In this document: piece after piece, positions 33,362-44,801 of the stretch
Numbering within the stretch: the stretch's first letter is position 1
Layout of the letters: every line of letters starts with the position of its first letter
NCBI GenBank assembly: GCA_964034945.1
Contig: OZ035962.1
Coordinates: 18,200,530-18,264,529, forward strand
Origin: Chrysopilus asiliformis
Lineage: Eukaryota > Arthropoda > Insecta > Diptera > Rhagionidae
Direction of reading: 5' to 3'
Length of the DNA stretch: 64,000 nt
Notes under the pieces: generated by a model
The model's input: the letters and a program-made list of their open reading frames with translations, nothing else
Told to the model about the DNA's origin: nothing
Databases searched by the model: none
Translations under genes and position numbers: made by a program

Positions 33362-34019
33362 TGTTGCAATTCTTTGATCGTTCGAAATCCATGTGAAACT
33401 GTAGGTGCGGGTATTGCGAAAAAGACGGAAGAATGCCAGTATTGTCCACCACTAACACAAAAAGCTATAATAGTTCATGTTATAAAGGCCAGAGTACATA
33501 CCGTTTCCTCTAAAGTCTAAGCTGCCATAACTCACGAACAAATAACAGCGAAAAAGTCAAAAAAAAAAGCTTGTTGGGTTTACGAATATTAGTTAAATAT
33601 GTAGATGAAAATCTTATTCGTTAATGCATTAGTTGTTCAAAATGATGTTAATTTCTATAACATTTAAACTGCTTCAGATATCCGCGTAAACTTTTTTTCT
33701 GTTTGAAAAAAATCATGTCAAAAAATCATGAAAAAAAAAGTCATATCGTTGTGTATTTGGAAAACTTTGTTCATGAACCTCCGAAGAATCGATTCGTATG
33801 TGTTGGAGCATTTAGTTGCAAAACATTCTGTATATTATTCTCATTGAAAAGAAATGCGGCTCATATACAGCAAAAATCCAGGAGTATCTTTCAATCCAAA
33901 AATTATATTGACGAAATCTTAATACAATTTTGGATTAGAATTTAATACATACGAATTATTGAAAATATTTTAGGTTTTTTTTTGTTTTCATATTAAAATC
34001 ATTTTTTATTATATTGTAT
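33362..34019. other. AT-rich interval, no supported gene
   Basis: The open frame 33703-33945 (80 codons) has no recognisable motif. Nothing else seen. Confidence 0.35.
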
Positions 34020-34645
34020 ACTAGGGGCTGCACCTCGAGCCGCTTCGCGGCTCATCCCCCAATCAACAGATTGGCCTTCGGCCTCCCTGTCTACGTCGGC
34101 TTGCGACTTCCCTCACCCACCATTATTGGTCGAAAATCTTTCCTAAGGAATAACTTTTGTAATTGTGAAAACCGCATCCCAATCAATTGAACGCTTCAAA
34201 AGTTATCAGGGGAGGGGCGAAGGAGAGGGGGGAGGTCAATAAAAATAATCCTATTTTTAATTGTTCAAGTAACTCTACCTGTGTGCAAAGTTTCTTCAAA
34301 ATCGGTTTGGCCGTTTTCATGTGATGGAGGAACAAGCATTCAGACTGACGGACAAACAGACCAACTGAGCGACAGACAGATCGACAGACAGACTGTCAGA
34401 CAGACAGACTCATAGACATACCGACAGACAGATCGACAGACAGACTGACAGACAGACCGATAGACCGACAGACAAACCGACAGACAGATCGACTGTCAGA
34501 CCGTAGACAGATAAAGAGATACACGGACATTCTCATCGTTTTTCCTGAAACGGATATCGTACCGATCAGAAAATTTCTATCTCCCTCCGTTCTCGAGTCG
34601 TTCTCCGTCATGAATACAATACTTTCTCTTTATAGCAGAGGAAAG
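34020..34645 (+). repeat. Composite of family-F-like start and family-E tail
   Basis: It begins CTAGGGGCTGCACCTCGAGC, passes a TTCTTCAAAATCGGTTTGGC box, then a ~165-bp GACAGACAGATCGACAG array (34345-34510). It ends with the E terminus (CGATCAGAAAATTTCTATC, TTCTCGAGTCGTTCTCCGTC, ATGAATACAATACTTTC). The junction inside the microsatellite suggests recombination between two families through their shared tail. Confidence 0.7.
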
Positions 34646-36284
34646 TAGAAATGGCTGCATATCTTTGACAGAATTAGGTGGAAGGATGGTCGTTGGTTAG
34701 GCCAAAAAAAGATTATCCTGCAGGGGCCATGTTATTCTCCGATTTATTGCTGTTGTGCGAAACTACGCAATGTTGGGTTCGATTTTCCTCATTTTCCGTC
34801 TTAACTTCGTTAGCGTGTGTTGGTCGTGTGCGCCCCAAATGTCGCCCTTACGTTCCAAAATTCGATTTTCTTTATTCCACGTTCTGATGTTGCTCTTTAG
34901 CACTACTACAATATTTGTGTATACAGTTTGATCCCGGTTGGGTCGTGTAAGTGAATAAGCACACCAACAACCTATCTATCCACGAATCATGGTCCTTCAC
35001 CTCCGTCCATGTCCTGAATTCGACGCAGTTATCCGCTGTCGTTGGTATCCTTCTCGTCATCATCGTTGGCGTTATTGTAAACGATTCCCTCGTATTCGTC
35101 GTCGTAATAAGTCGTCATTCTTTGTTTGTTGTGCCAAAGCCCAATACCACCCAATTTCGGGGATCTATTGAAAGCAAAGAATTTTCATGGATATTTATAT
35201 TAGTGGTGACCCCCTTTTCAGTGTGCCTTGCCTTGCCTTGCCATCCATTTGCCAACCGTCTTTGGTAGTTCAGAACGTTAGCACATTTATTCGTTTGGAT
35301 AACAGTATATATATATATATAAGGGATGGATGCGAACTAAGAAGATTTTTAATTTGGAGAAAGTTTGGGGTGGATGATTGTCAAAACGAAGATGGATTGG
35401 TATAATTCGTTTGATTTGGAGCCGGGCCATGTGGTGGATGGATATTCTCAATGCTTTCAAGGATTTTAAAAAAAAGCAAAAAAAAAACATTAGAAAGGAA
35501 AAGTACGAAAAAAAGTATAAATAAATACAGAAAAATAAAACCAACAAAAATATGTTAAATTGGATTTTAGAGTCTAAGATGTGTGAAAGAAGAAGGCCAT
35601 TAGATTAGGGAGATACAGAACTGAAAGAATATAGGCGAATGATGGGGAATAAGATTTCGTGTAGTTTTACAATAAAGTATGAGTGCCATTTGAATGCTTT
35701 TAGGGATAAACAGGAAAATACAATTTTCGTTGGATTTTCTTTTTTTTTACTATACGCGTGCTTTTTTCATTTATATACTAATATTAATGAGATTTTTGCT
35801 TTGTCATAAAGAAATCTAAAACATTTTTCTGACGTAAAATAATCTTGTATAATGAAGGAAAACCGAAATTCTTATGTTTTGTAATAATGGAAAAAAATCT
35901 AAATTCAATTAATGTATGATTTATTGATATTTTTAAATTGTCACATTGATTTCTTTGACTCGTGCTGATATTCCTAAACAACAAAAATTATATCCACATA
36001 GGTAGTGGTGGAATGATTATACCTTCCTTACATAATTAAACCTCAGATGATGAAAAATTGGATATTACATAGAATTTTTTCTACAACAATATTTGAAAAT
36101 TCGAAAACTAATTGAGGTAGAAGATTAAAATTGGACACAGAACAAGCTTTTATCAGAATTTAAGTCCTGTCCGAAAATGAGAAAAAAGGAGCCACTCCTT
36201 CACCCCTGTCGCATACAAATGGAAACAATTTTTCGAAATGGGTACATTTGAAAAAAATGTTTAGACTAAATACTTTTTATACTA
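34646..36284. other. Mixed interval, no supported gene
   Basis: 34680-35280 is less AT-rich and apparently unique, with overlapping frames on both strands (up to 105 codons) but no domain, splice or paralogue evidence. A (TA)9-type tract lies near 35305. 35500-36284 is AT-rich without features. Confidence 0.35.
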
Positions 36285-37180
36285 TAAAAATATATTAGAT
36301 TTAGTATACAGTTTGTTAAGCATCGAACCAATCATCGGACACAAAAATGAATTACACCAGGGTGTTAGGGATGACGAAAGATTTTGATTTCCGCATGTCC
36401 GTCCGTCTATCCGTTCGTCTGTCTGTCTCTCCGTGAAAACCATAACTCTCGAAAAAATTGAGTTAAAGACTAAAAAATTTATTATAGTTACGTTTCTTCT
36501 TAAATGTCTGGGCTAAGTTCTTGAACGGGCAAAATTTGACCATTTCTTTTCCCCCATACAAACACCATGGTGCTAGGGATGACAAAAGCGTTTGATTTCC
36601 TCGTGTCCGTCAGTCTGTCTGTCCGTGTGTCCGTCTGTCCGTCCGTGAATACCATAACTGTCGAAGAGATTGAGCTAAAGACTTGACATTTTGTACAGTT
36701 ACGTTTCTCGTAAATGGCTAGGCTAAGTTCTTAAACGGACAAAATTGGACCATTCCTTCCCCCTTCCCCTATACAAACGAAATAGTATTTTTGCAATTTT
36801 CTCGAAAATGGTCAGTCATATTGAAACATTTATACAGGTAAAATGTGTTTAAAATAGGATTTTACATAACTTATGCATACATCAAAATCCAGTTGGACCA
36901 CTCCTTCCCTTTCCTCAATATAAATTCGATACTTTTTTTTCTATTTCTTCGAAAACCGTGCACAGTATCGACGAATTTAAAGACGAAATATGTTTAGAAT
37001 ATTATTTTACATAACTGTTCCATATATCAAAATCCAATCGAACCAATCGGGGAAAGGGTTGGGGAAAGGATCTCTTACACAAATGGATTTTTTAAAATAA
37101 ACATATTGTCTGTCATCATGTAGAGTATTTAACGATTGGCCACTGGCAATTGTGGTGCTTATTAAGTTTATATGCAAAAA
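36285..37180 (-). repeat. Family A repeat with partly duplicated tail
   Basis: Read on the plus strand: TTAGATTTAGTATACAG, ATCGAACCAATCATCGGACA, GATGACGAAAGATTTTGATT, then GTCCGTCCGTCTATCC. A second GGATGACAAAAGCGTTTGAT and GTCTGTCTGTCCGTGTG block follows 200 bp on, so the tail module is duplicated. The body continues through TACATCAAAATCC modules and ends at TTAACGATTGGCCACTGGCA (about 37150). Confidence 0.85.
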
Positions 37181-37299
37181 ATTCTTGGATGTGAGCAACA
37201 CATGACTTTCTTTTACAAAATTTACGTCATAAAAAAATTGATTTTGTAAAATAACGGTATATTGAGTCCTAGTAAAAGATAAAACTTCAAGAAAATTCA

Positions 37300-37450
37300 A
37301 CTTTTGTCGTACATAAGACTAAAAAATCGTGTATTTTTGGAGTAAATAGCAAAAAACGGAGTTGTCATTTTAAAAAGGCCGCCACTTTCCGGTTAATTGA
37401 TTTTCACCGAAAGATATTATACTTCGTATAGGAAAGCAACAATTTTCCTC
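37300..37450 (+). repeat. Family C fragment
   Basis: GGAGTAAATAGCAAAAAACG, TAAAAAGGCCGCCACTTTCC and GGTTAATTGATTTTCACC parallel the middle of the C copy at 24700-24790. The ends are missing. Confidence 0.5.
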
Positions 37451-37624
37451 GGCGCTAAAATATTTTTCGTTTTGCAATCAATCTTAGCCGTCTTAGAAAA
37501 TTGTTTTTCGTAAATTTTGCAGAAATCTTCAGTCCCGAAATGAATTATCTTATAAATTTTTGGTTAAATTAATAATATCATAGATAAAAAATATTCTAAA
37601 CTATAATTTGGGCTAAGAACCAAA

Positions 37625-37955
37625 TTTAATTGGGTATAAACAAGATAGCCTACAGAGAGCGGTCTGTGCATATAGCTGGATCCTCGACGCACATCTGTGC
37701 CAAATTTCAGGTCGATCGGCGCGGTAGTTTTCCTGCGAAAAAGAAAAATAAAGGACAAACCAGGATTCAGATTCACTTTACCCCCACCCCTTACTCCCCC
37801 AGTACTCGGCCGACTTTACAATAGGTCTATGTTGAAACCAGGCCTACAGCGAAGATCCATGCCAAATTTCACGTCAATCGGTTCAATCGTTTTCACGTGA
37901 AAGAGGAACTGACAGACAAACTTACATCAATTCATTTTTAATATAATAGTACGAT
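37625..37955 (+). repeat. Family F repeat, two box version
   Basis: Contains TATAAACAAGATAGCCTACA (a related string is at 27019), CCAAATTTCAGGTCGATCGG, a C-rich tract TACCCCCACCCCTTACTCCC, TGTTGAAACCAGGCCTACAG, CCAAATTTCACGTCAATCGG and GACAGACAAACTTACATC, then AATTCATTTTTAATATAATA. Same order as 49635-49975. Confidence 0.7.
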
Positions 37956-38869
37956 GATTTTTCCTAATTCCTGTGAAAAATATATTAAAAGAAAAATATG
38001 ATTATTAAACATTTAAATATAAAACTTTTTGTTAAATTATAATTTAAATGCGTAAACGAACAAAAATTATTACACTTTCTGAATCACTTTAACTCATCAT
38101 TTTTTCATCCCCTTGAATGCCATTCTGGGTGAATTTTCCTTTCGTCATGGTATGCGATTTGATAAAAGAGCAGTCCTTTAATGTTGGTCATGACTTTCTG
38201 ATGGCTTGATTCAATTATATAATTTGCATAAATTAGCAAGAAAACGACATCCAGTTAGTATCTGTTAAATGATTTGCTATGGTCTTGTCTTACTTTTATA
38301 TCTAAGGCCAGTATTTTTTTTTAGCTGGTTGTCTTTCTTGGCCAAAAACATCTTTTCTGAAATTATACTCTCTTTTCCTTCGTTACATCTTGTACGAATC
38401 CCTGTTACTTGTGACTTTTATTTCATTTCTTCGTTGGTTGGAAAAGTTTTCGAGCCACTTTCTTGGTGTTAATTATATTTACATTTTTTTCTCTCTTTGC
38501 CAGCTTCTTCATTCTATATTTTGGTGATTTACTGGCTGCTGGACCGAATCTTTTGGCTTTACTCAATAAACAAAATGGAGAAAAAGGAAAAGTACTTTAC
38601 GTAATTATTTTAGACTGGTTTTGAAGTAAAGCGCCTTTTGCAAAAAAAAACCTTAAAAAGGCCAACCAAACAACTATTATAAGATTAATTTAATTGGATA
38701 CTTGAAACAGTTCAAATGGTTTCCTTAAAAGCAGTGTGATGCGATGTTTTTTGTGTCTTAACAAAAGGTTGGGTTTTGAGGAAACACCAAAGGATTTCGT
38801 TAACATTTATATTGTAGAAAAAATTATAACGTAATTTTAAGAACGTAATTTTTCACACCGCCTGACTAT
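37956..38869. other. AT-rich interval, no supported gene
   Basis: The frame 38269-38472 (67 codons) is hydrophobic, but T-rich DNA produces this by chance. No repeats recognised. Confidence 0.35.
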
Positions 38870-40110
38870 ATGATATACCATATAGGAGTATATTAGATTT
38901 AGTATACCGTTTGTAACGAATCGAACCAATCATCGGGCACGAGAATGACCTACACCAGGGTGTTAGGGATGACGAAAGATTTTGATTTCCGCATGTCCGT
39001 CCATCTGTGTCTGTACGTCTGCCTGCCTGTTCGTCCGTGAACACCACAACTTGCGAAAGGATTGAGCTAGAGACTTGAAATTGTGTAACTTTTCTCGTAA
39101 ATGGCTAGGCTAAGTTCTTGAACTGGCAAAATTGGACCATCCTTTCCGCTTTCCCCTATACAAATGAAAGAGTTTTTTGCAATTTCCTCGAAAACGGTGA
39201 GTCATATTGAAAATTTTATTAAGGTAAAATGTGTTTAGAATAGTATTTTACATAACTCATCCATACACTAAAATCCAATCGGACCACTGCTTCCCTTCCT
39301 GCCATACAATTGGAAAACTTTTTTCATGTCTTCTCGAAAACTGCGCATTGTCTCAAAAAAAAATTAAAAAGATTAAATATGTTTACAATACGATTTTACG
39401 TAACCGTTCCATACATAAAAATCCAATGAAACCGCTTCCCCCTCCAATAAAAATGGATTTTTAAGAATAAACATAACAAAAGCTATAATTGCCAATCTGG
39501 CAATTATTGAAAACCCGTATGGTGATATTTGTAACAAAATGCCAAAATTCCACTTTAAAGTCAAACTTTCCAATAAGATTTTTTAAAATTTATTCCAATC
39601 GGATTTTGATGTATGGGAGTTTTATGTAGAATCATATCCTAAATAACTTTTGTTCTTAGACTTTTTTGATAAGATGCGCACCGTTTTCGAGATATTCACA
39701 AAAACCGTTTTCGTTCGTATGGGGGGTACCCCCCCTAATGGTTCATTTTTGCCCATTAACGAACTTAGCCTCGAATTTTACGAAAAACGGATCTGCGCAA
39801 AATTTCAAGTCTCTAGCTCAATCCGTGCGCCCGCAATCCGCGCCACAGACAGACGGACAGACGGACAGACAGACGGACAGACGGACGGACAGACGGACGG
39901 ACAGACAGACGGACGGACATGCAGAAATTAATTATTTTTATCATTCTAAACACACTGGTGTAATTCATTTTTATGTGTGATGACGGGATCTTATCGTTAC
40001 AAACGGTAAGGCAAAGTTAATATACCCTTTGGTTTCACCATACGGGTATAAAAATTTTGCCTGTGATCGTGTAGAGTAATTGACGATTGGTCTCTGGCAA
40101 TTGTAGCTTT
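38870..40110 (-). repeat. Family A repeat interrupted by another family A copy
   Basis: Left part (38870 to about 39470): CATATAGGAGTATATTAGAT, GATGACGAAAGATTTTGATT, GTCTGTACGTCTGCC and the body to AAAATGGATTTTTAAGAATA. Right part (about 40052-40110): TTTTGCCTGTGATCGTGTAG, AGTAATTGACGATTGGTC and TGGCAATTGTAGC, the expected continuation. The insert between them is a plus-strand A copy. Confidence 0.85.
39471..40051 (+). repeat. Family A copy nested in a minus-strand A copy
   Basis: It starts AAACATAACAAAAGCTATAA with the hairpin ATAATTGCCA/TGGCAATTAT, has CGTATGGGGGGTACCCCCCC, the TTTCAAGTCTCTAGCTCAAT box, an 80-bp GACAGACGG array (39845-39920), and ends TTTCACCATACGGGTATAA. Its boundaries are fixed by the interrupted host copy and by identity with 15600-15904. 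Frames of 93-104 codons over the array (Thr-Asp-Gly-Gln repeats) are artefacts. Confidence 0.88.
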
Positions 40111-40369
40111 TTATGTTTAGTTTCAGCTTTTTTAGGTTTTTTTTCAGTCTGGTTTTTGATTTTTTAATTAATATTTTTTATTTCAGACTTTTTAGTGTTT
40201 TTTTAGTCCCAACAAACTTTTTTAATTCCCCCTTCATGGTACAATCCCTTCTCCTGCTATCTCCCAAACTACTAAATGGATTTTGATCCGGTTCTTAATG
40301 TCGGTACATATTTTAGTGCATTTTAAAAAAAAACTTAAAATTTTTTTTTTGGTTTTTAATTTTTTGTTT

Positions 40370-40990
40370 TATCCTTATTAGTCATTTTGTATGAATAAAA
40401 ATCCAAAATGAAAAGGGTAATCACAATATCCTAACAGGACCTTCCCTTATTCTTACAAGCTTCTTAATGTCAGAATAGGATTCGCCGATCCCCAGATCAG
40501 ATGTTTCCCGAAAAAATTGAGGAAAAGGACAATCAAGTTATCTTTACAGGACCTTCCGTCATCCTTTCGGACTTTTGGACTCCAGAATCACATTCAGTAA
40601 TCCTAAAATCCCCCAGATGAGATTCTGTCCTGAAAATTTCAAATCACTGAAATCACGTAATCCTTATAAGACCTTCCGTTATCCTTACAGACTTCTTAAC
40701 ATCAAAATTGGATTCAGCGACCCCAAAAAACCTCAGAATAGATTTTTTCCCGGAAAATTTGAGGAAAAGGATAATCACGTTATCCTTACGGGATCTTCCC
40801 TTATCATTACAAGGATAAAGTAGTGAAAATATTGTATTGTTATCGGACTTACGTATGTGTGCGAAATTTCAAGTCAATCGGATAAGTGGATGTGAGTCAA
40901 AATTGGATCGCAAAATTCGAATCTGACAAACAGACAGGCAAACAAACAGACACTGACACGAAGGCAAACTAAATAAAAGCTTTTAAAAAA
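40370..40990 (+). repeat. Family B repeat, about four units
   Basis: Contains AGTCATTTTGTATGAATAA, several ATCCTTACAGGACCTTCC-type modules, a perfect AAGGATAA/TTATCCTT hairpin at 40767-40787, GCGAAATTTCAAGTCAATCG, and a GACAAACAGACAGGCAAAC tail ending AATAAAAGCTTTT. 40111-40369 upstream is T-rich and probably part of the same repeat. Confidence 0.85.
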
Positions 40991-43112
40991 TCATTAAAAT
41001 CGGCAAATTTTATTGCGCCATCCCTCCTACCGTTTGTAAAGCGGACACGTTTTTCGACAGAATCGCGAATATCTCGATTGAGCCAAAATAAATATGGCTA
41101 CTACTGCAGAACTACTGCAGAACTACTGCAGAACTACTGCATCTCTTTGGATTTTTAAAGTATAGTGCAAAAAGATAAAAATATGTTCAAAAATAAATTT
41201 TGAGAAAGAAAATTATTTCATTGTGAAAAGGAAAAATATTTTATTGACAAATTTTTCAGACCTAAGGAAGTTTCAAATGCATAAAATAGAAGTTCAGTCG
41301 GTAGAACGACAGCAACGTTTCGCAGTGTGTTCTGTAAATGTCAACATCAATAGAAAACCAAATAAAACATTCCATTAAGGTCTCATTATACATTAATAGC
41401 GCAACGGTTGTGTGCGCCATCATTATTTTCGGTCTATTGAGTTTGAAAGGCAATTTGGACTCCCGTCCGTCTAATTCTATTTTAACGGTAAACAGAAGAA
41501 AAGTTTTTTTTATTTAAAAAAAAACACCAACACAAAACGGATAGAAAATACCTTTTCGGTATGGAATCCAAATTCGCTTTTGTACTCAGGGCGCAGGGGA
41601 AAAAAATTCACTTGTATGTCATATTGACCGAAAACCTTGATCCTTTCAAACCGTGATTATTGGTGGCTGTTGATAAAGAACAGGCATTGAACTCTGTCTA
41701 TGCCAAATTGTGCTTACTTACAGCCAGTTCACATGGCCAATTTACATATGGTATATAATTTTTACAGTCTGCATCCCTCAAAAAAGAAATAAATAAAAAG
41801 AATTTATTCGCAACCGAATTTATATTCACGTAAAGCGTGGGCCTATCGCTGCGTAACAGACGTCTGTAATTATCCTCATATGCAGGTAGTTTCCAAAAAT
41901 AAAAGGAAAAGTCTACCCCTAATATGCCTATCCGTTACCACTGAATGACAAAAAAGTTTGTTATTATTGGGATGGTTGAATTTGAATTGATTTTTTTGTT
42001 CTAAATAAACGTACATGTGTGTATCGATGCAGTTACTGAAATTGGAACGCGTCGAAATGGAACACACATACCTGTAACGTCAATAACGACAAAATATGTT
42101 TCCCATTATGGTACCACTAACTCCGATTCACCCTAAAAAAATGTCACTTTGGATTTTCACACAAGCACAAAAATGTTTAGGAAACTTTACAAAAGCGTAC
42201 GATCGACTGGGCGAAGGGTGTGGCTTAGATCTGTGTGCGAGTAAGGTGAATTTATAATGGTTGGTGAGAATACGAAAAAAAACTCCAGACACGTGAAATC
42301 AGATTTATGGAATGGGATAAGCAAGCGATAAATTCTGAATAGATATTTGAATTGAACCTAGTGACATCTATTAGAGAGTTGCGAATTCACCAAGAATATC
42401 CAATTGGATTTTACTGATTGAAAGACAATTTCATATGTGGATCGTAATTGAGGTTAGGTATCTTTGATTGCAAATTCCCATGATATTTTCACTTTTCCCA
42501 TAAGAACTTTTCTGATATGATTAAATCTGAAAGTAAAGAAAATTTATTATTATGAAAATTTTTATCGCTTGTTTTTCATCTGGAATATTTTTGTTTCTCT
42601 CGATACCATTTCAATTCCGGTACCGGATTGCTCTCGGTGAACTACTGAATGCAAATGAAATTAATTTTTGATTGAAAAAATAGGGATTTTGGAAAAATTG
42701 TTGATAGAAAGCATCAAGCTCTGTTTTTTTCTATTTAAAAATTTATTATTTATACGCAAAGTCATTTGAGAACAATGGTACTTAATTGGAAACATACGTT
42801 CAGGAATTAGTTGGATAGGGGCGAGGGTCGATATTAGTGCACTAAAAATTTCCTTAGGTGAAGATCTACCCAATGGCGAGAACCGCGTCAAAATTGTTCT
42901 AAGGGCTATAAAAAGAGCTGGCGAGGAGGTAAGAAGTAGGGAAAACCTTGAGCTGATGTGTAACCGGAAACATGGCACTCATAACTAAGAACATTCTAAA
43001 ACCGCTTGCCGCTACGAGTCATAGTTTGCCTGCAATATTATTTTAAATTTTAAAAAAGTGACAGGTGGAGGCATACTTTAGAATTTTTGATAATTTTATC
43101 CTGTAGGATATA
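40991..43112. other. AT-rich interval, no supported gene
   Basis: Contains a 12-bp tandem (ACTACTGCAGAA, about 3.5 copies, 41099-41140) and the weak exon candidate at 42770-42988. No transposon termini are seen. Confidence 0.4.
42770..42988 (+). other. Weak candidate: internal or terminal exon, 72 codons
   Basis: An open frame without a start codon near its beginning encodes a charged segment (DISALKISLGEDLPNGENRV, then AIKRAGEEVRSRENLELMC) ending at TAA 42986-42988. Local GC is clearly above its surroundings. A possible acceptor TTCAG|GA lies near 42803, with a poor pyrimidine tract. The opposite strand also has a 105-codon frame. I recognise no family, so this may be a decayed exon, transposon debris or chance. 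Confidence 0.15.
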
Positions 43113-43581
43113 CAGTATTCCCCCGGTTACTGCATATAGCAAAAATCCTGGTTTTCTTGTGCAGTTACGAGGGCTTGTAACTCCTTTAACAGCAAGAATT
43201 GTGCACTTATGTGGGACCATTTTTAGTGAACGAAATTGTGCATTAAAAAAGGTTATCAGGGTTCCTAATTGCAAAAAATTGTTCTACCCTTTCCAGTGAG
43301 TATAAAGATACATACACACGATCAAGAAAATATGACAAAATAAAGTATTAAAAATTAAAAGAAGAAAAGCACTTGTGCACTTATCCGAGGGAAAATATAT
43401 GACGAAGAAACTTAATTTAACACTATTTTTCGTGCAGTAATAGGGCTTTTGCTCTTAAGCGAGTTGCATTTAAGCGATAATTATTGTATGGAATTCATAA
43501 AAATGTGCACGAGGTTTGAATTGCTGTTGTAGTTAAAAGGGTTGTTCAGTTACCCGAGAAGCAGTTATCCGGGGATTACTG
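43113..43581. mobile_element. 469-bp pogo/Tigger-like remnant
   Basis: Termini CAGTATTCCCCCGGTTACTG and, inverted, CAGTAATCCCCGGATAACTG. TA precedes the left end; the right flank is TG, presumably a mutated TA. Internal GTTACGAGGGCTTGTAACTC and AGTTACCCGAGAAGCAG repeat the terminal theme. No transposase frame. Confidence 0.75.
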
Positions 43582-43964
43582 TGCATGGTTCTTTTTATCA
43601 TGTAGGGTATACATGGCGAAATTGCATGAGGAAGAAATCAGTTTTCAAAACACCAATTTCTTAATGAAAGTGGTCAAAATATTCTGGCACATGCTACGAA
43701 TTTCATACGGAAAACAGATATGAAATATTTCATACTAAATCAGTGACGTCATAGGGGAAAAGCTTAAATATTGATTCGGTGTGAACTTTTGCTTAATTTT
43801 AAGTTTAGATTTAGACTTTGCTTAACTCAATGGTGCGAATTTTTGCTATTAATCACTTAAAAACAACTTTTTTTCGGAAGTTCAATCCTTTCCCCCCCCC
43901 ATTTACTTCTTGTGTTTTTCCAATTCAACTCGCATGTGATTTTGATGATGATTTTGATCGACTC
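43582..43964. other. AT-rich interval, no feature seen
   Basis: No repeat boundary or coding signal. A run of nine C lies near 43892. Confidence 0.4.
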
Positions 43965-44150
43965 CAGAACGGGGGCAGATATAAATTTTCTGATCAGTAC
44001 AAAATCCGTTTCAGGCAAAATTATTAGGGTGTCCGTGCATCTGTCTGTCTGTCCGTTGTGGGAATCTTCAATAACTCGAGAACGCGATGACCTAGCGACT
44101 TGAAATTTTTTGCAATTGAGTTTTACGAAAATCGTAATACTATCCCTATT
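43965..44150 (-). repeat. Family E fragment, minus strand
   Basis: AAATTTTCTGATCAGTACAA, GTGTCCGTGCATCTGTCTGT, CAATAACTCGAGAACGCGAT and GCGACTTGAAATTTTTTGC are the complement of the E tail order seen at 5160-5400. Confidence 0.7.
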
Positions 44151-44289
44151 ATGTCGTATTAGATATAAGTTTCAATATTGAAATACAGCTCCTGAAGATA
44201 GTAAAATGAATTACTGAAACGTCGAGGATCAAAAAAGTTAAAAATCAGCTTTTAATTTAACTATAAATTTAGACCGAAAAGTCTACTTA

Positions 44290-44798
44290 TGCCCTAAACA
44301 CATGTGCAGAATTCTGCATGCAGCGGAATTTAAATACACACGTTTATATGAAGTGGAACACATGTAAATTCTGCATGCAGGGCAGAGCTGCATGGTATCT
44401 CAAATTCAACTTTCTCTACGCAGAATTAGTGATGCCAACCGAGGATTCTTTTTTAGTGTTTGGCAAAATCGACTGTTAGCAAAGAGACTATGGACTAAAT
44501 TCGTACACAGTGGAAAAGGAAAGAAAGGGAAAAGGAAAGTCCAGTAGAAAATATTCAATACTTTGTATTGACGTTATCTATGTCTTTCAGGAACATGAGG
44601 TGATCCATCCATTTCCAAAGGTGATCCATCCATTTCCAAAGGTGATCCATCCATTTCCAATATAAAAATTGGCCAATTCTTCTTCCATTGTTGACAGCAG
44701 CCGATGCGGTGAAATGTCAAAAAAATCTGCTCATGTGTCTTAGCTGCAGATATGCATGCAGCTCTGCATGCAGAAAATCTGTACATGTGTTTAGGGCA
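44290..44798. mobile_element. 509-bp Harbinger-type MITE, TTA duplication, internal minisatellite
   Basis: TTA flanks both sides (44287-44289 and 44799-44801). The termini TGCCCTAAACACATGTGCAG and, inverted, TGCCCTAAACACATGTACAG continue into CTGCATGCAG palindromes in both arms. Three perfect copies of a 21-mer starting AGGTGATCCATCC fill 44598-44660. No coding capacity. Confidence 0.88.
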
Positions 44799-44801
44799 TT
44801 A

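Noticed and set aside
34872..35268. Overlapping frames on both strands (63-105 codons)
   Set aside because: No conservation evidence within the window, no domain; the plus frame is a Val/Ile run. Could be untranslated or intergenic sequence.
42661..42978. 105-codon minus-strand frame
   Set aside because: It begins and ends in AT-rich DNA, has no recognisable motif, and overlaps the equally weak plus-strand frame. Neither is well supported.
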